Below are positions 44,092-54,848 of a DNA stretch of 64,000 nucleotides, one piece after another; position 1 is the stretch's first letter; each line of letters opens with the position of its first letter. The position numbers and the translations under genes were made by a program. Under the pieces are notes generated by a model. The model saw nothing but the letters and a program-made list of their open reading frames with translations. It was not told the origin of the DNA and made no database searches. Source of the stretch: Globisporangium splendens (Eukaryota > Oomycota > Peronosporomycetes > Pythiales > Pythiaceae); the NCBI GenBank assembly GCA_006386115.1, contig VFIW01000005.1:868001-932000 (forward strand). Direction: 5' to 3'.

Positions 44092-44396
44092 CAAGCTAAC
44101 CGCGTGCTGGTGCATCTAAGCAGACAGATCTCTCTCTCTCTCTTGTATCGACTTGGAAGTGGTGTGAAAGTAAATACAATCGGGTCTGTCGTGTTGATGT
44201 GTGCTGTTCTTGTATTGTCACCTGCGGCGTCTGTAACGTGTTGTCAAAGAGCAAAAATAGATACATGGGAACCAATTTCTGCCGTGAGTGCGCCTCGACT
44301 CCCCGCTTTTTCCGTTCCCAGTTGTCCAGGCGAGTGTTTTGCTTTCCTTCATGCCTCTCAAGTGGTATCTGTTGCTCTCCGCCTCGCTCGCCAACA
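44092..44396. other. Intergenic, no gene seen
   Basis: 305 bp between CSN1 and the next gene on the same strand. It includes a CT run near 44132-44143. Nothing else is supported. Confidence 0.4.
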
Positions 44397-46689
44397 ATGG
44401 AACACCCCGTGTCGAGCAGCTATGAGGCACTCGAAGCACCGGGGACCGTGCAGAATGAACTGGCCGTTCACAGCAGCGCATCGCGAGCCATTCTCGTGCA
44501 TTTGTGACAGCGATTATCTCGGCTCGAGACCGCCGTGCACGCACTGCAGACCGACACAGCACAGTTCAAGACGGATGCCCAGAGAGACACGAATGAAGTG
44601 CGAGGCGAAGTTGTCGGCGTTCAAACCAAAGTGGAGATCATGTCCTCGCAGCTGAACGGATATGCAAGCGTCATGGATCTGTTCCAGGACAAGATCAACA
44701 ACCACAAAACCAACATATCGTGGCTGTCATCTTCATTGACAGATGAGCATGGACGTATCGATCAAGTCCACGAGGTAGGAAGTGCTCCCCCATAATCCTC
44801 CATTTTGTGTATGTTCTAACACTTTCGTGCATGCCCATGTCGATAGAAAGTGGACAATCAACGAGACGATTTCAACAACCGATTTACGGAATTGAGTCTG
44901 AACCTCGATGAGATCCCACGCGCGCTCGCAGCGCTCCAAGCACCAACGAATCGTGATATTGGATTCACATTCCGCACGTCGGACGACAAGCTCTCGTTGC
45001 AAAACCACATGCATCGTCGCGACAGCTCCTACCGAAGTGGCGGCGGTCCGTATACGGACTTGGAGCCATTCACGATTCCCGACGACATGAAAGCGAAAGT
45101 CGAGCTTCGCATTCGGCAACGAGAGATGCTCAAGGAAGAAGCCGACGCGAAAGCTGCTGCCGAGTTGGCTGAAGCGTACCGTCGATTACAGCTTGCGAAC
45201 AATCCACGCCTCACCGAGGTGCGCATCCAGGTCGATCACTGCCAGGAGCAGATCAAGCGCGCATTCCAGATGATTCGCGACTCGAACCTCCATTTGTACA
45301 GCTGTTGCGAGACCAAAGCAGAGAGGATCGAGTTTGCTGGCGTCCAAAGCGAACTGAAAGCATTGCGAAGCCGGCTGCGCGAACTCGAGATCGTGGCGCC
45401 ACATCGAGTCAAGCACCCATCACAGAACATGAGTCCCACAACCAAAGTTGCAAGCAATAGCAAGTCCAATCAAGTGCAAGAAAACAACAACACGTCGCTC
45501 GCGATCACGACAATCACAGATCGCGCGACAGCAACACTGCATGACGCAGCATCAGGAATCCAACTCTCGTCAGCCCAGATCCCAGAGTTGCGCGTGTGTC
45601 TCCTCGAGCTGTCCCAGAATTTCAACATGCTGCAGCATGACTGGAAGAAAAAAGCAAAAGCAGCAGTCGGCGGCGGTGAACCCGGTCGTGAAAACGCACT
45701 TGGACAAAGTCGTCGCGATGATCAACGACGCGTATGCAGTGGCGGCTGAGGAGCCCGTTGATCTCGCGGTCGTCGCGAGGCACGTGGACCAAGTGAGTCG
45801 AGTTCTGGGCTCGGATTTCTCGATGCAGATCCTCGGGATCATGGGCACGCGGACGCAGGACGAGCGGCTTCGACTCGCGAGCTCATCAAACGAGATGGCG
45901 ACGGCGCTGTGCAGGTACTCGGAGGTGTTTACGGATCTGCTGTGCAACGATCACGACAGCAGCGCGATGGCGATGCAACTGGCTGCAATCTCGACGCAGA
46001 GCCAACACAGTATGGAGAAGATCGTCGTGGAAATGGGAGAGCTCGGCCGCAACCAGCGAAAGATGGAAGCCGCTCTGGCCGAGTTGACAAAGACACCGCT
46101 GCTGGATCAAGCTAAAGCAGCCGTGATTTCGAGCCAAGATCCTGCTACCAACACGAATCAAACAGCAATAAAATCACCGCTGAAGAATGTCACCGACGAG
46201 CCCCAGCATCTTCAGGAGCAAATCGCGAGCATGCGCGAGCAGTTTGTCACGGAGGAGATGTTTGCAGACATCGTGCGCCAGTTGGAGACCTGGAAGAGCG
46301 AGCACGACAAGCATCCTGCAGCTGTCATTGGCCATCGGTATATGACGGGAGTGCCTTCCAGTGGCGGTCTCAACTCGCCGATCACGCCTGGGTCCCTGCG
46401 CAAGCGGAACCATTCGATTGGCGGCAGCGCCGATGCCGAGGTGATGCTGCTGGCGTTGCCCACATTTGAGCAGCCGGATCGCTTGAAAGCGCAGACGAAA
46501 CTCGATCCGCTGCAGGTCCACCGAATGAACGGAGAGATTCGATCAGGAGGCAAACACAACAGCGCTTCGTCATCATCATCATCACATAACGGCGCTGTGC
46601 TCAGCGGACGAACCCACGGCGCATTGAGCAAAATCCACGCACGGGCGCAGATGCTTCGACCGAAAAGCGGCGTGCAAAACGACCGATGA
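44397..46689 (+). CDS. Coiled-coil protein, interrupted by an in-frame TGA and an A-run shift
   Basis: The frame from the ATG at 44397 (MEHPVSSSYEALEAPG) meets TGA at 44505, and then continues in the same frame as a heptad-rich coiled coil (LETAVHALQTDTAQFK). An intron (44776-44847, GTAGGA to CGATAG) joins in phase to KVDNQRDDFNNRF. Long charged helices continue until the six-A run at 45648-45653; beyond it the reading moves by one base (KKQKQQSAAVNPV) and stays open to 46689. The second half has more helices and a Ser-rich tail. No family is recognised. Long coiled coils suggest a structural, cytoskeletal or centrosomal role. Either the sequence has errors or the gene is decaying. Confidence 0.5.
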
Positions 46690-46867
46690 CAATATAACTG
46701 AAGCAAACAGTGATAATGACATAAGATAATTGTTCCATTTGGGATGATTTGTGAACGATCGGCGGCGCAATCAGCCCGTCCGATCTCCACGAAATCTAAA
46801 CTACACTTTTTTCCTCATCCTCACGCACTCACCACCACACACACTCGGTTTGTTGTTTGTATTTCAA

Positions 46868-48100
46868 TCACGGCAATGGCTCGGACGCATCGCCGACACG
46901 CTTCAGGTGCAAGTACGCATCGGTGCCGTAACCCTCCATGGAGATCACTTGCAGGTCGCCACCGAAATACCGCGCAAAGAGTCGACTGATCGGAAGTCCG
47001 TAGCCAAGTCCCGCGAGCGGCGAGTCGCCACCGAAATCGTTTGGTGCCTCGAGGCGCTCAAACGCTTCCGAGTCCGCCGTCGTGTACAGATACGACCAAA
47101 TGCGCGGGATCGACGAGCGCGGGATGCCGCCGCCTTCGTCCGAGATCTTGATCGACACATCTTCGTTGTCTTCGCCATCCGCGATCACGATCTTGATCGG
47201 CGGCATCGCGTTGTCGACGCCGTGGAACTCGACCACGGCACGCATCGAGTTCTTGATCACTTCAAAGAGCATGTGGTGCAAGTGGCTCGGCACAAACGGC
47301 ATCGAGAAATCCGTGTGGCCCAAAAGCTCCACTTCTGGTGCGTCGCCGTACTGGCGAATGCACATATGCCGTGCAGTATCGACGGCTGCTAATGCGATTT
47401 CCGCAGGAGACGTCGTTTCGCAGATGCACCCGACCCAGCCTTCTTCTTCTTCGTGGAGCGCAATGTGCTGGCTCATGAGCATTCGGATGCCAATACGCGA
47501 CATATAAAACGCGTCCAAGAACGAATGCAGGTCCGCGAGGTCGGCGAATTCTTGGGATCTTAAATACCGCTCGCCAAGATCTTTCCGGACAATGTTCTTC
47601 CCATTCTTCCCATGTGTTTTCGCCGTAAACGATTTAAATAACTCCGCTTTCAACTCGTGCACGCCCTTCGCCATCGTGTACAGTGTGCCATTGTGTCTTG
47701 CTTTGATGCTCTCAATCAACGAGCGGAAGCGCAGTTCATCTTGAAAAGTCTCCACTTTCGGGAACGCGAGCAACTCTTCGACCGAGTGGATGTACCAGTT
47801 GCGCACATGTTTAACCGACGGCATGTCACTGAGTCCATGGGGCAGATCCTCGAGGTTCTTGATACGATGCGCATACCGACACGGCAGCTCGTAGTGCAGG
47901 AACTTGGCCGACTGGATGAGCTTCTGCGGCGTGCAGTTTGTGCCGAAATCGAGCAGATCCTGGAGCGAGACGCCCGTCTGCGGTCGCTGCGCGAGCGCCT
48001 TGATGCGCTTCATGGACTCGGTCGAGACGTTCGAGAGCGACGACGACGCTGCCGACGCCGCTGCCGACGTCGCGAACGAGGACGAGCGGAACGCGCGCAT
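46868..48100 (-). CDS. Mitochondrial pyruvate/branched-chain dehydrogenase kinase
   Basis: A single exon of 410 residues. The N-terminus is rich in Arg, Ser and Ala without acids, typical of a mitochondrial import signal. The helical domain includes PCRYAHRIKNLEDLP. The C-terminal GHKL ATPase has the N box (HHMLFEVIKNSMRA), G1 (DEGGGIP) and G2 (GLGYGLP). This is the PDK/BCKDK family, which phosphorylates the E1 subunits of mitochondrial keto-acid dehydrogenases on serine despite its histidine-kinase fold. Which complex is its target cannot be read from the sequence. Confidence 0.9.
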   Translation of the reverse strand: MRAFRSSSFATSAAASAASSSLSNVSTESMKRIKALAQRPQTGVSLQDLLDFGTNCTPQKLIQSAKFLHYELPCRYAHRIKNLEDLPHGLSDMPSVKHVRNWYIHSVEELLAFPKVETFQDELRFRSLIESIKARHNGTLYTMAKGVHELKAELFKSFTAKTHGKNGKNIVRKDLGERYLRSQEFADLADLHSFLDAFYMSRIGIRMLMSQHIALHEEEEGWVGCICETTSPAEIALAAVDTARHMCIRQYGDAPEVELLGHTDFSMPFVPSHLHHMLFEVIKNSMRAVVEFHGVDNAMPPIKIVIADGEDNEDVSIKISDEGGGIPRSSIPRIWSYLYTTADSEAFERLEAPNDFGGDSPLAGLGYGLPISRLFARYFGGDLQVISMEGYGTDAYLHLKRVGDASEPLP

Positions 48101-48740
48101 TAGATGCTTAGTATAGAGAGACAGAGAGGCAGGGCGGGATGCGGAGGTGGCGGCGAATCTCAGAGTGCGGGGGCTGCAGTCGCGCGTTGCCGTCGCAGAT
48201 CTTTGTTGCTTTGACGTTTGACGTGAACAGGAAATGGAGACTCGTGCGGGTCACGCAGGGCTGCGCAACAACGGAAACACAGGAAAATAGCCAATCACAG
48301 TGCGTTGTTGGGTTGCGCTTTTCATGAGCAGCCAAGATGGTGATGAATTGCATGTGGGACTAAATGCAACTTCAAGAATAGTGGTGTCGATGTGGATTAT
48401 AGCGATTTATATATGAATATGATTCGTTACATCGAAGCATGAAAATACATATGTTTGTATTTGAAGCGAGTTGAAGGAGATGGACTGAGAACCCTCGGCT
48501 CACGAAAAAGAACCTCAGTTTTGTGTGTGTGTGTTTTTTGTTGTTTTGGCTTCTTCAACAACAACTTGACTGCAGCAAAATGAAAAAACCTCAACGGACC
48601 ATCACTCCGATCTCGCCACTTGAAGGAGCGCATGCTGCCTAAAGAATTTGCTTGTGACGCTGCGTGCGTGCGTGAGCGAAATTTGTTGCGGCGCCAGCCA
48701 CTATCCCTCCCATACTGAAACCCATATAAAAAAAGCAAAA
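48101..48740. promoter_or_regulatory. Divergent promoter region
   Basis: These 640 bp lie between the dehydrogenase kinase (minus) and the small membrane protein (plus). A TG run lies near 48523-48533, and CCATATAAAAAAAG lies 5-20 bases before the ATG at 48741, too close for a standard TATA box. No gene is visible. Confidence 0.4.
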
Positions 48741-49443
48741 ATGGTGTCGTATGCGCGCCGGAAAAAGCTCTTGAACATCGCGCTCGTCGGCAATCTGGTG
48801 CGTGCCGTGTACTCATGATGGGCAGTCTGTATACACGAGTACACACAGCCACCAATTGTGATTATGTACTATGTGCAGGTGCTATCGTGCGCGCTGTTCC
48901 TGACGACGCTGTTCCTGCTCGAGACGCCGTTCGTAGGCTTCACGGCGTTCGTGACGGCGGGCGTGCTCATTGTCTCCACGTTCTCCACGATCGTGCTGCT
49001 CAACAAGTCGCCGTCCGCGTATTCGGTAAGCGCTGTCTGGATGTGATTACGCCTGCATGTTGCAGATGTGGATGCGCTTGCGTTTATGCTGATGCTGATT
49101 GATGTGCGTTGGGGTGGATACGCAATGTTGCAGATCGGCTTTGTGGTGGGATCGTCGCTGCTCGTGCTGGGGCTTACGTTTGAAGGCGCGATTTACTGGG
49201 TACGATGAGCAGTGATGCTACCATGAGTCCGTTATGCTCGTATATGCTGAAGTGGATACTTTGTTGCAGGGTCTGGTCGCGCAAGACAATGGATCGCGTG
49301 AAGCTGCGAGTATTGCCGCAAGCGTCCTCCATGGAGTGATTTTTATTGTGCAACTGGCTGTCACTGTCGTCGTTGTCCAGTCGAAAGAGGACTTTATCGA
49401 CACTTATGCCGGTACGGAGTTGCTGCTTCTGTCATGGCTTTGA
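48741..49443 (+). CDS. Small four-helix membrane protein
   Basis: Four exons (48741-48797, 48879-49025, 49134-49199, 49270-49443) give 147 residues; all introns are phase 0 and begin GTGCGT, GTAAGC or GTACGA. Hydrophobic segments are VLSCALFLTTLFLL, FTAFVTAGVLIVSTFSTIVLL, IGFVVGSSLLVLGLTF and VLHGVIFIVQLAVTVVVV. No family is recognised; the tetraspan shape is generic. Exon borders fall close to helix borders. Confidence 0.65.
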
Positions 49444-49887
49444 TGAATGCGGTTAGTATGGTATGGACACTGATATTATGTCTTGCTTGCATGTGGCTGT
49501 GCTGATAGCGTACGAGTATATTCCTGACGGCGGATTCACAGATCGGCTTTCTGCGTCGAACGGATCCCCAATAAACTACCAGTCGGCGATTCCGACTGCC
49601 GACATTTGATTGTTCAGACACGTTTCTCGTCTGTAGTGGGTCGCTTGTTGTATCCTGTCTTCTCAGTGTTTCTCCTAGCGTTTGTGGAGAGTTGAATAAA
49701 AAACCTGTGTAGGTGGAAGTGAAAGCCAATGGTAACTATGTCGAATACATGCTCGATGCTCGTTGCACTCGTTCTTCTTTGTTGAGCAGTCAGCACTCAC
49801 CATGCTGCATCCAGATGCAACGAGCCGACAAAGTCAAGAACGTGTGCCACCTCGTCAGAATTGGCCTCAACACAGCAGCATTCGCGC
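49444..49887. other. Intergenic, one short inverted repeat
   Basis: 444 bp with no supported gene. CAGTCGG (49580-49586) and CCGACTG (49592-49598) form a perfect seven-base stem with a five-base loop, of unknown meaning. Confidence 0.35.
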
Positions 49888-52800
49888 TCAAGAAATCTTC
49901 CGCAGCACTTGCAGACCTTCTTGTGTCCTTGACAAGTCCAGGAAATTGCCCGATACCCTCGCATCATCAGGATCAAGCTTCAATCGCGACAGGTGAACCA
50001 AGATCGACATGTACGGTGCAGCTCTCGCGATCGCAGCAGCTTCTCGTGGAGTCATCGTCGTATCCTGGTGCGTTGGATGGATGTTAATTGCCGCGCCGAA
50101 ACCACGAGTTTGCTGAAGCCATGAGAGATCGATCGTGCATTGGAACTCTCCTTGTGAGTGAGAGCGTGTGGATGCGTACATATCGTTGCGCAAGTGCAGT
50201 GTGACGTTCTGATTGTTTTTCAAGTACACCTGCATCATACTTGATGTCCCCGCGACGAAGAATTTGTGGGTGCACGTGAAATGAACTTTAGACGACGTCG
50301 ACGACGTGATGTTGCGCTCCACTGCGGACCGTTTTTGTCCAAGAAGCGTGTAATGGCACTCCCACCGGCAAAGTGAGTGCTCTCGAGATTGGAGATTGTG
50401 GGCTTCATTTAGCAGTATCACAAGACACCACAACCACCGTCGATTTCGAGGCGACAGTGGCGATTGCAATTGTGATGACGACTGGTTCCCGCGAGCGCTG
50501 CCAGACGTGCTAACAACCTCAGTGTCGGCGAATGCAGACCGAGGAGAGAGCAAGGATTTCTTGAGCAGCATCGACACTTGCGCGTCATATCGTGAAGGCA
50601 TCGTTGTCGTTGGGAGAAGTTGCTGTTTCAGTTCGGCTCGAGAGGTTGTGACGTTAATCGTCTCCGTATTGCTGGTCTCATGATTCGCATCACCATTCGT
50701 GGTGTGCTTCGAAGGCGAATCTTGTTCGTCATCATGGTGGCGAATTTCACGATGATGCAGAGGGAGGGAGGATCTCCAAGTAAGCGTCGGCGGAATGCGT
50801 GCTGTTGATCCAAATCTACAAGATCAATCATGTGCTCAAGTTCCTCATCCATTTCTTCATTGTCTGTCGTGAGAAGGGATGCGGTCGACTTCGTCATCAC
50901 TTGTCTGGATTGAGAAAGACGCTGCCTTGACTGCGGCGATAATGAAGACCGGGAATACCTTGCTCCTCTGGTTGTTGTCTCTGAGACGTCAGAGCCCTCT
51001 TCGCGATCGTCTACATCCTCATTTGGGGCAAAACCGCCTGGCGTTCGTGTTTGCTTGCGGGACGATATTCTCAGTGAATCCATCCATTCCGGAGACAGCG
51101 GGTCATTTGTCGTGTATGAGTCGTCTGGGATGAACACGCCATTGAACATGCGCAGCCGATATTGTGACGTGAGAAACTTGGTGTCTACGTAGCGCAGCCG
51201 TTCAAGATCGATGTTGCCTTTGATGTTGAACAGCTCGCCGGACAAGGCCATGCATGCGTAAAAGTCGATCTTCGTCACATACGCGCTGCGGAATTGCGCG
51301 AGACGAATTCTCGTCGAGCCAAGCAACACCGAATGGTGGGGCATTTGCATCTCTGACACCATGTCCGAAATGGCCGCCGCCTCCGGGATCAACGCAGCTC
51401 GCCGCTTCTTCTTTGTGCGTTCGATTTTGATCGTCGTCGGGTCATGCAGTGGTGGCTCCGTGGCACGAATAAAGTGGACGAGGATGCTGTTCTCCCCATT
51501 GAGCAGCGGCGCGATGCCACTCGTATCTTTCAGCTTGGACTGCAATGGCGTTCGTGGCGCGAAGAAATGGATCGTGCGAATCAGGTTAATGGGCAATCAG
51601 TAATTCCGCTGCTGCTGACTACTGTCGTCGTCTGCTCGTTGCTCGCCAGCTTCGTCGAATTCAAAATCGCTGAGGGTGCTCGCCTTTCGCAGTGTCGCTG
51701 CACCTCGTGGCGCTCTGTTTTGCGCGACCTCAATATCTTCGGCGTGTAATGCCACACATTCCGTGTACCCCAGCGCAGTGATGCGCAAGTAGAGCTTCGA
51801 CGCGATCGCACGAAGCGTTTTGTTTTTCCTCGCTCCTACTGGGAGATGCTCAAAGTGGGCTTGCTCAGCGTCACAAAGCTCTTTCGGGATATCGTAGATC
51901 GCGTTGAATACAAGCACAAGACGACACAATGTCAGCTGAGGTGGCAAAGTCGACCCCATCGAGTTTGGATCGAGCGCGTAGGTGCCACCTTGGATGCTGC
52001 TGAGTCCGTCCAGCGCATTCGCAGGATTGGGGACCCCGAGCACTGCAGAGAATTTGATCTCGATGTGCTTGAGCTGCTGGTCTCGTTCGTAGATTGCGTA
52101 GCAAAAGCCGCACACACTCCAGGACTCATAGGCAAGCGATGCATCGGGCGATTCATTCAACGATGCACACAGGAGCGCGTAGTTCTTCTCGGGAGGAAGC
52201 CGCGCGCGAATGCGAACGAGCGTCCGTTGATCATCTTCAGGGTCATCTTGAACGAGAGCTCCGGTTTCGGATACGACGCCAAACAGCACTTGCATCGGAC
52301 AAGCTTGCAAACTTGTCGCTGTGCGCGCTCGGTCTCCATCATTGCGCTTCCGAGTTTCTCGAGCACTTGCTTCTCCCCAAAGCCGGTCAAGCGCTGGACG
52401 AAGCCATCTTTGTCGCTGTAAATCCAGATCGCCTGCCCCGTTTCTCCGTAGACAATGGTGTCCGGAATCCACATCCGCAGCGCTAGCGGTTTCCGCATCG
52501 AGGTGAGTCCAGTAAGTCTCCCATTAGCGTCCAGCGCTGCATCTCGTGAGGTATCCTTGGCGACAGCAGCAGCAGCATGACCACCATGAATTGTGGAGGT
52601 TGTCGAGGATGTCTGATACTGTTGACGTGTCTTTTGCCGCGAGAAAGGTATAAAAATGAGTTCCTGGCATGAAGTTGGATGCGTACGCAAACAAATTCGC
52701 TGGATCCGCGCAGGAGACAATCGCGGCTTCGTTGCGATACCGCGCAACCCTTCGACCGCATGTCTGCTGGTCCTCACTGGCCTGCAAACGCTTGCTGCAA

Positions 52801-53091
52801 GAAATGAGGAAGCAACAAGTCGTGTCAGCATCGACATGAAGCGAGACTAGCCCAACGACAACACGCCTGATGGTGATGGTGCCTGGCAGTGCGAAAGCTG
52901 GCGTCGGGCGCCACTGTGGCCAGTTCGGCGGCCGTTTTCTCTGCATGCGAGAGCGCCGATTGCAGCTTTCTCTGCACGATGCTGTTCGCACGTGCACTCG
53001 TCGGTCGGCGTCCATTGAAGCGATCCGTTGGTGCCAGGCTGCTTCGATGGTGGTGTGGATCTCCTGGCGCATCTGCATTCAGAGTCGACAT
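49888..53091 (-). pseudogene. Unknown gene in several frames with an in-frame stop
   Basis: The start at 53091 (MSTLNADAPGDPHHH) leads into a helical segment, then a credible intron ending TTTCTTGCAG near 52803 and the segment FAYASNFMPGTHFYTFLAAKD. A one-base change near 52590 is needed to continue as AAVAKDTSRDAALDANGR and MWIPDTIVYGETGQAIWIYSDKDGF; another near 52210 leads to LPPEKNYALLCASLNESPD. That frame meets TGA near 51602 but reads on in the same frame as LPINLIRTIHFFAPRTPLQ for 300 residues. A last change near 50620 leads to the end at 49888. Coding character is strong throughout but no family is recognised. Either a recently broken gene or a poorly assembled one. Confidence 0.45.
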
Positions 53092-53297
53092 GGAGTTCCG
53101 AGGTCGCCCGTCAGCATTTCGCTTGGCACCTTTTCCCTCTCCTGTTGCTTGCTTTGAGTGAGCAAAAGAAACAAAAATGTGCTTCCAGCGACTCGGAAAC
53201 CTCGAAAATGAAAACCAAATGTCCTATTTTAAGCAGACACTGCGTTTCAAGAGGGTCTCGTGATAGATATAACAGCCTTGCAGGATGCAACTCGAGA

Positions 53298-54746
53298 ATG
53301 ACTAGCACTACGAGCGCGGCACATGCTACGGCGTCGCTCCTCTTGCACCGGCAGGTCAGCTTCCACAAGCACCATGTGCCTCCGCGCCTCGCTTCGTTCA
53401 GCATGACAGTGGCGGCACGTGTATCCCATCTCTTTGCCAATGCATAGATTGAGATCAAGGTAGCTGAACGCGTGCTTGATGTCATGCAGAACCGCTTCTT
53501 CTCCGACAATTCCCTGGGCCGACAAAAACGATTGATCGAAATCGCAAAACGACACCAGGCCAAGGCGCGCGACAAAGCGCGTGCACAGGAAGCCCGGTTG
53601 GGGAGATTGCAGCAGGAATATGAAGAATCCATGCGGCTACATGCCCTGCAACAAGAACGCGAAGTGGCTCGAATGGAGAAGAAGCTTCAACATGCAGCAG
53701 CATCGTACATTCAATATATGTGGCGAAAACAGAGGTTCTTGCGCAGATGCCTTGAGAAACGTGAGCGGGCAGCGAGTTTCATTGCTGCGTTTGTGTGTAC
53801 TCGGATGCTGCGGCACCAGCGGCTTCGTGAGGCGGCATCAAGACGCATCCAGCGACAGTGGCGAAAGCACGATGATTGTTAGAAGCGCAAACGAAATATG
53901 AGTGTATTGGCCAAGTTCTCGTTGTCTGTGGTTCGTCGTCGGCGGATGCATCGCAGTATACGTGCAATACGAATACAACGCTGGCTTCGTAGGATACTTG
54001 CAGGACGGAGGCGAAAGGCTGCCTGTCTTTTGCAACGGGCGTGGCGCGTGCAGTTGTCCAAGAAGAAGATCACGCGTTTTCCACGGGCATACCGGCATTT
54101 GAAGCACATGGAGAAGCTCGAGCGAAGTGCGAAAGTAGTGCAGCGCGCACTCGGCAAGCACGCGGCATATCGTCGCTTGATGCAAAGCAACGAGTTGGCA
54201 CGGTATCCGCAAGTGATGGCACGACAATGGCCACCCCAGCTCCCTATTTCATCGACAGATCTTCAGCTTGCAGGGCAAACGCTTCAAGCAACAAAGGCAT
54301 CGTATAAAAACCTTTCGCTACAAGAGTCGAACTTGACAAAGCAGCTTGAAAGCGTCCAGCGTCGTGTGCAGGAGCTGAAAGAGAAACGAGACGACGAAGC
54401 AGACAAACTGACGCGCTTCCACGCCCTCGAAGCATACCGACGGGCAAAAGATGACACTACAACACAGCAAAAGCTGCAGGAGGTGGAAACGCGTATGCGA
54501 ACTGAGATTCGCGCTGAATTGGAAAAGGAATTTGAAGCCTCGCGTCGAGCAGTGGTTCGTGAGAAAAGCAAACAGCAACGGCAAGCGAGAGATTTGGACC
54601 GTATGGCAGCCAGCATTCATTCAAAACAGCGCTGCGGTCGCCTTCAGAATAGCAAGGCGATGCTTTTCCAGAGAAGCAGCAGCAGGAGACGAAGCATGGA
54701 CGGCCAGGTAAAAGTAGCTGAAGCAGAAGAGGAGCGGCGCGGATGA
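53298..54746 (+). CDS. IQ-motif coiled-coil protein with an in-frame TAG
   Basis: Exon 1 (MTSTTSAAHATASLLLHRQ, from 53298) splices over an intron ending CAATGCATAG to IEIKVAERVLDVMQNRF (from about 53452). A basic coiled coil and several IQ-like motifs follow (ASYIQYMWRKQRFLRR, ASRRIQRQWRKH), up to TAG at 53880. The same frame continues with more IQ motifs (IRAIRIQRWLRRILAGRRRKAACLLQRAWRVQ) and a long coiled coil to 54746. IQ motifs bind calmodulin. Reading as one gene explains the continuous motif pattern, and two adjacent genes (second start 53898) is the alternative. Flagellar and cytoskeletal proteins of oomycetes often look like this, but no ortholog is named. Confidence 0.55.
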
Positions 54747-54848
54747 AATGATAAAAAGCATATTTTCGATTTTGATCAGCTTCCAACTAAGCCAATTAAC
54801 TGGATAAAATTGAACAGATGGTCATATTGTATCCAATCAAACAGCATT

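Noticed and set aside
49580..49598. Seven-base hairpin as a transcription terminator
   Set aside because: Nuclear eukaryotic genes do not end at such hairpins, and no U-tract follows. Chance is likely.
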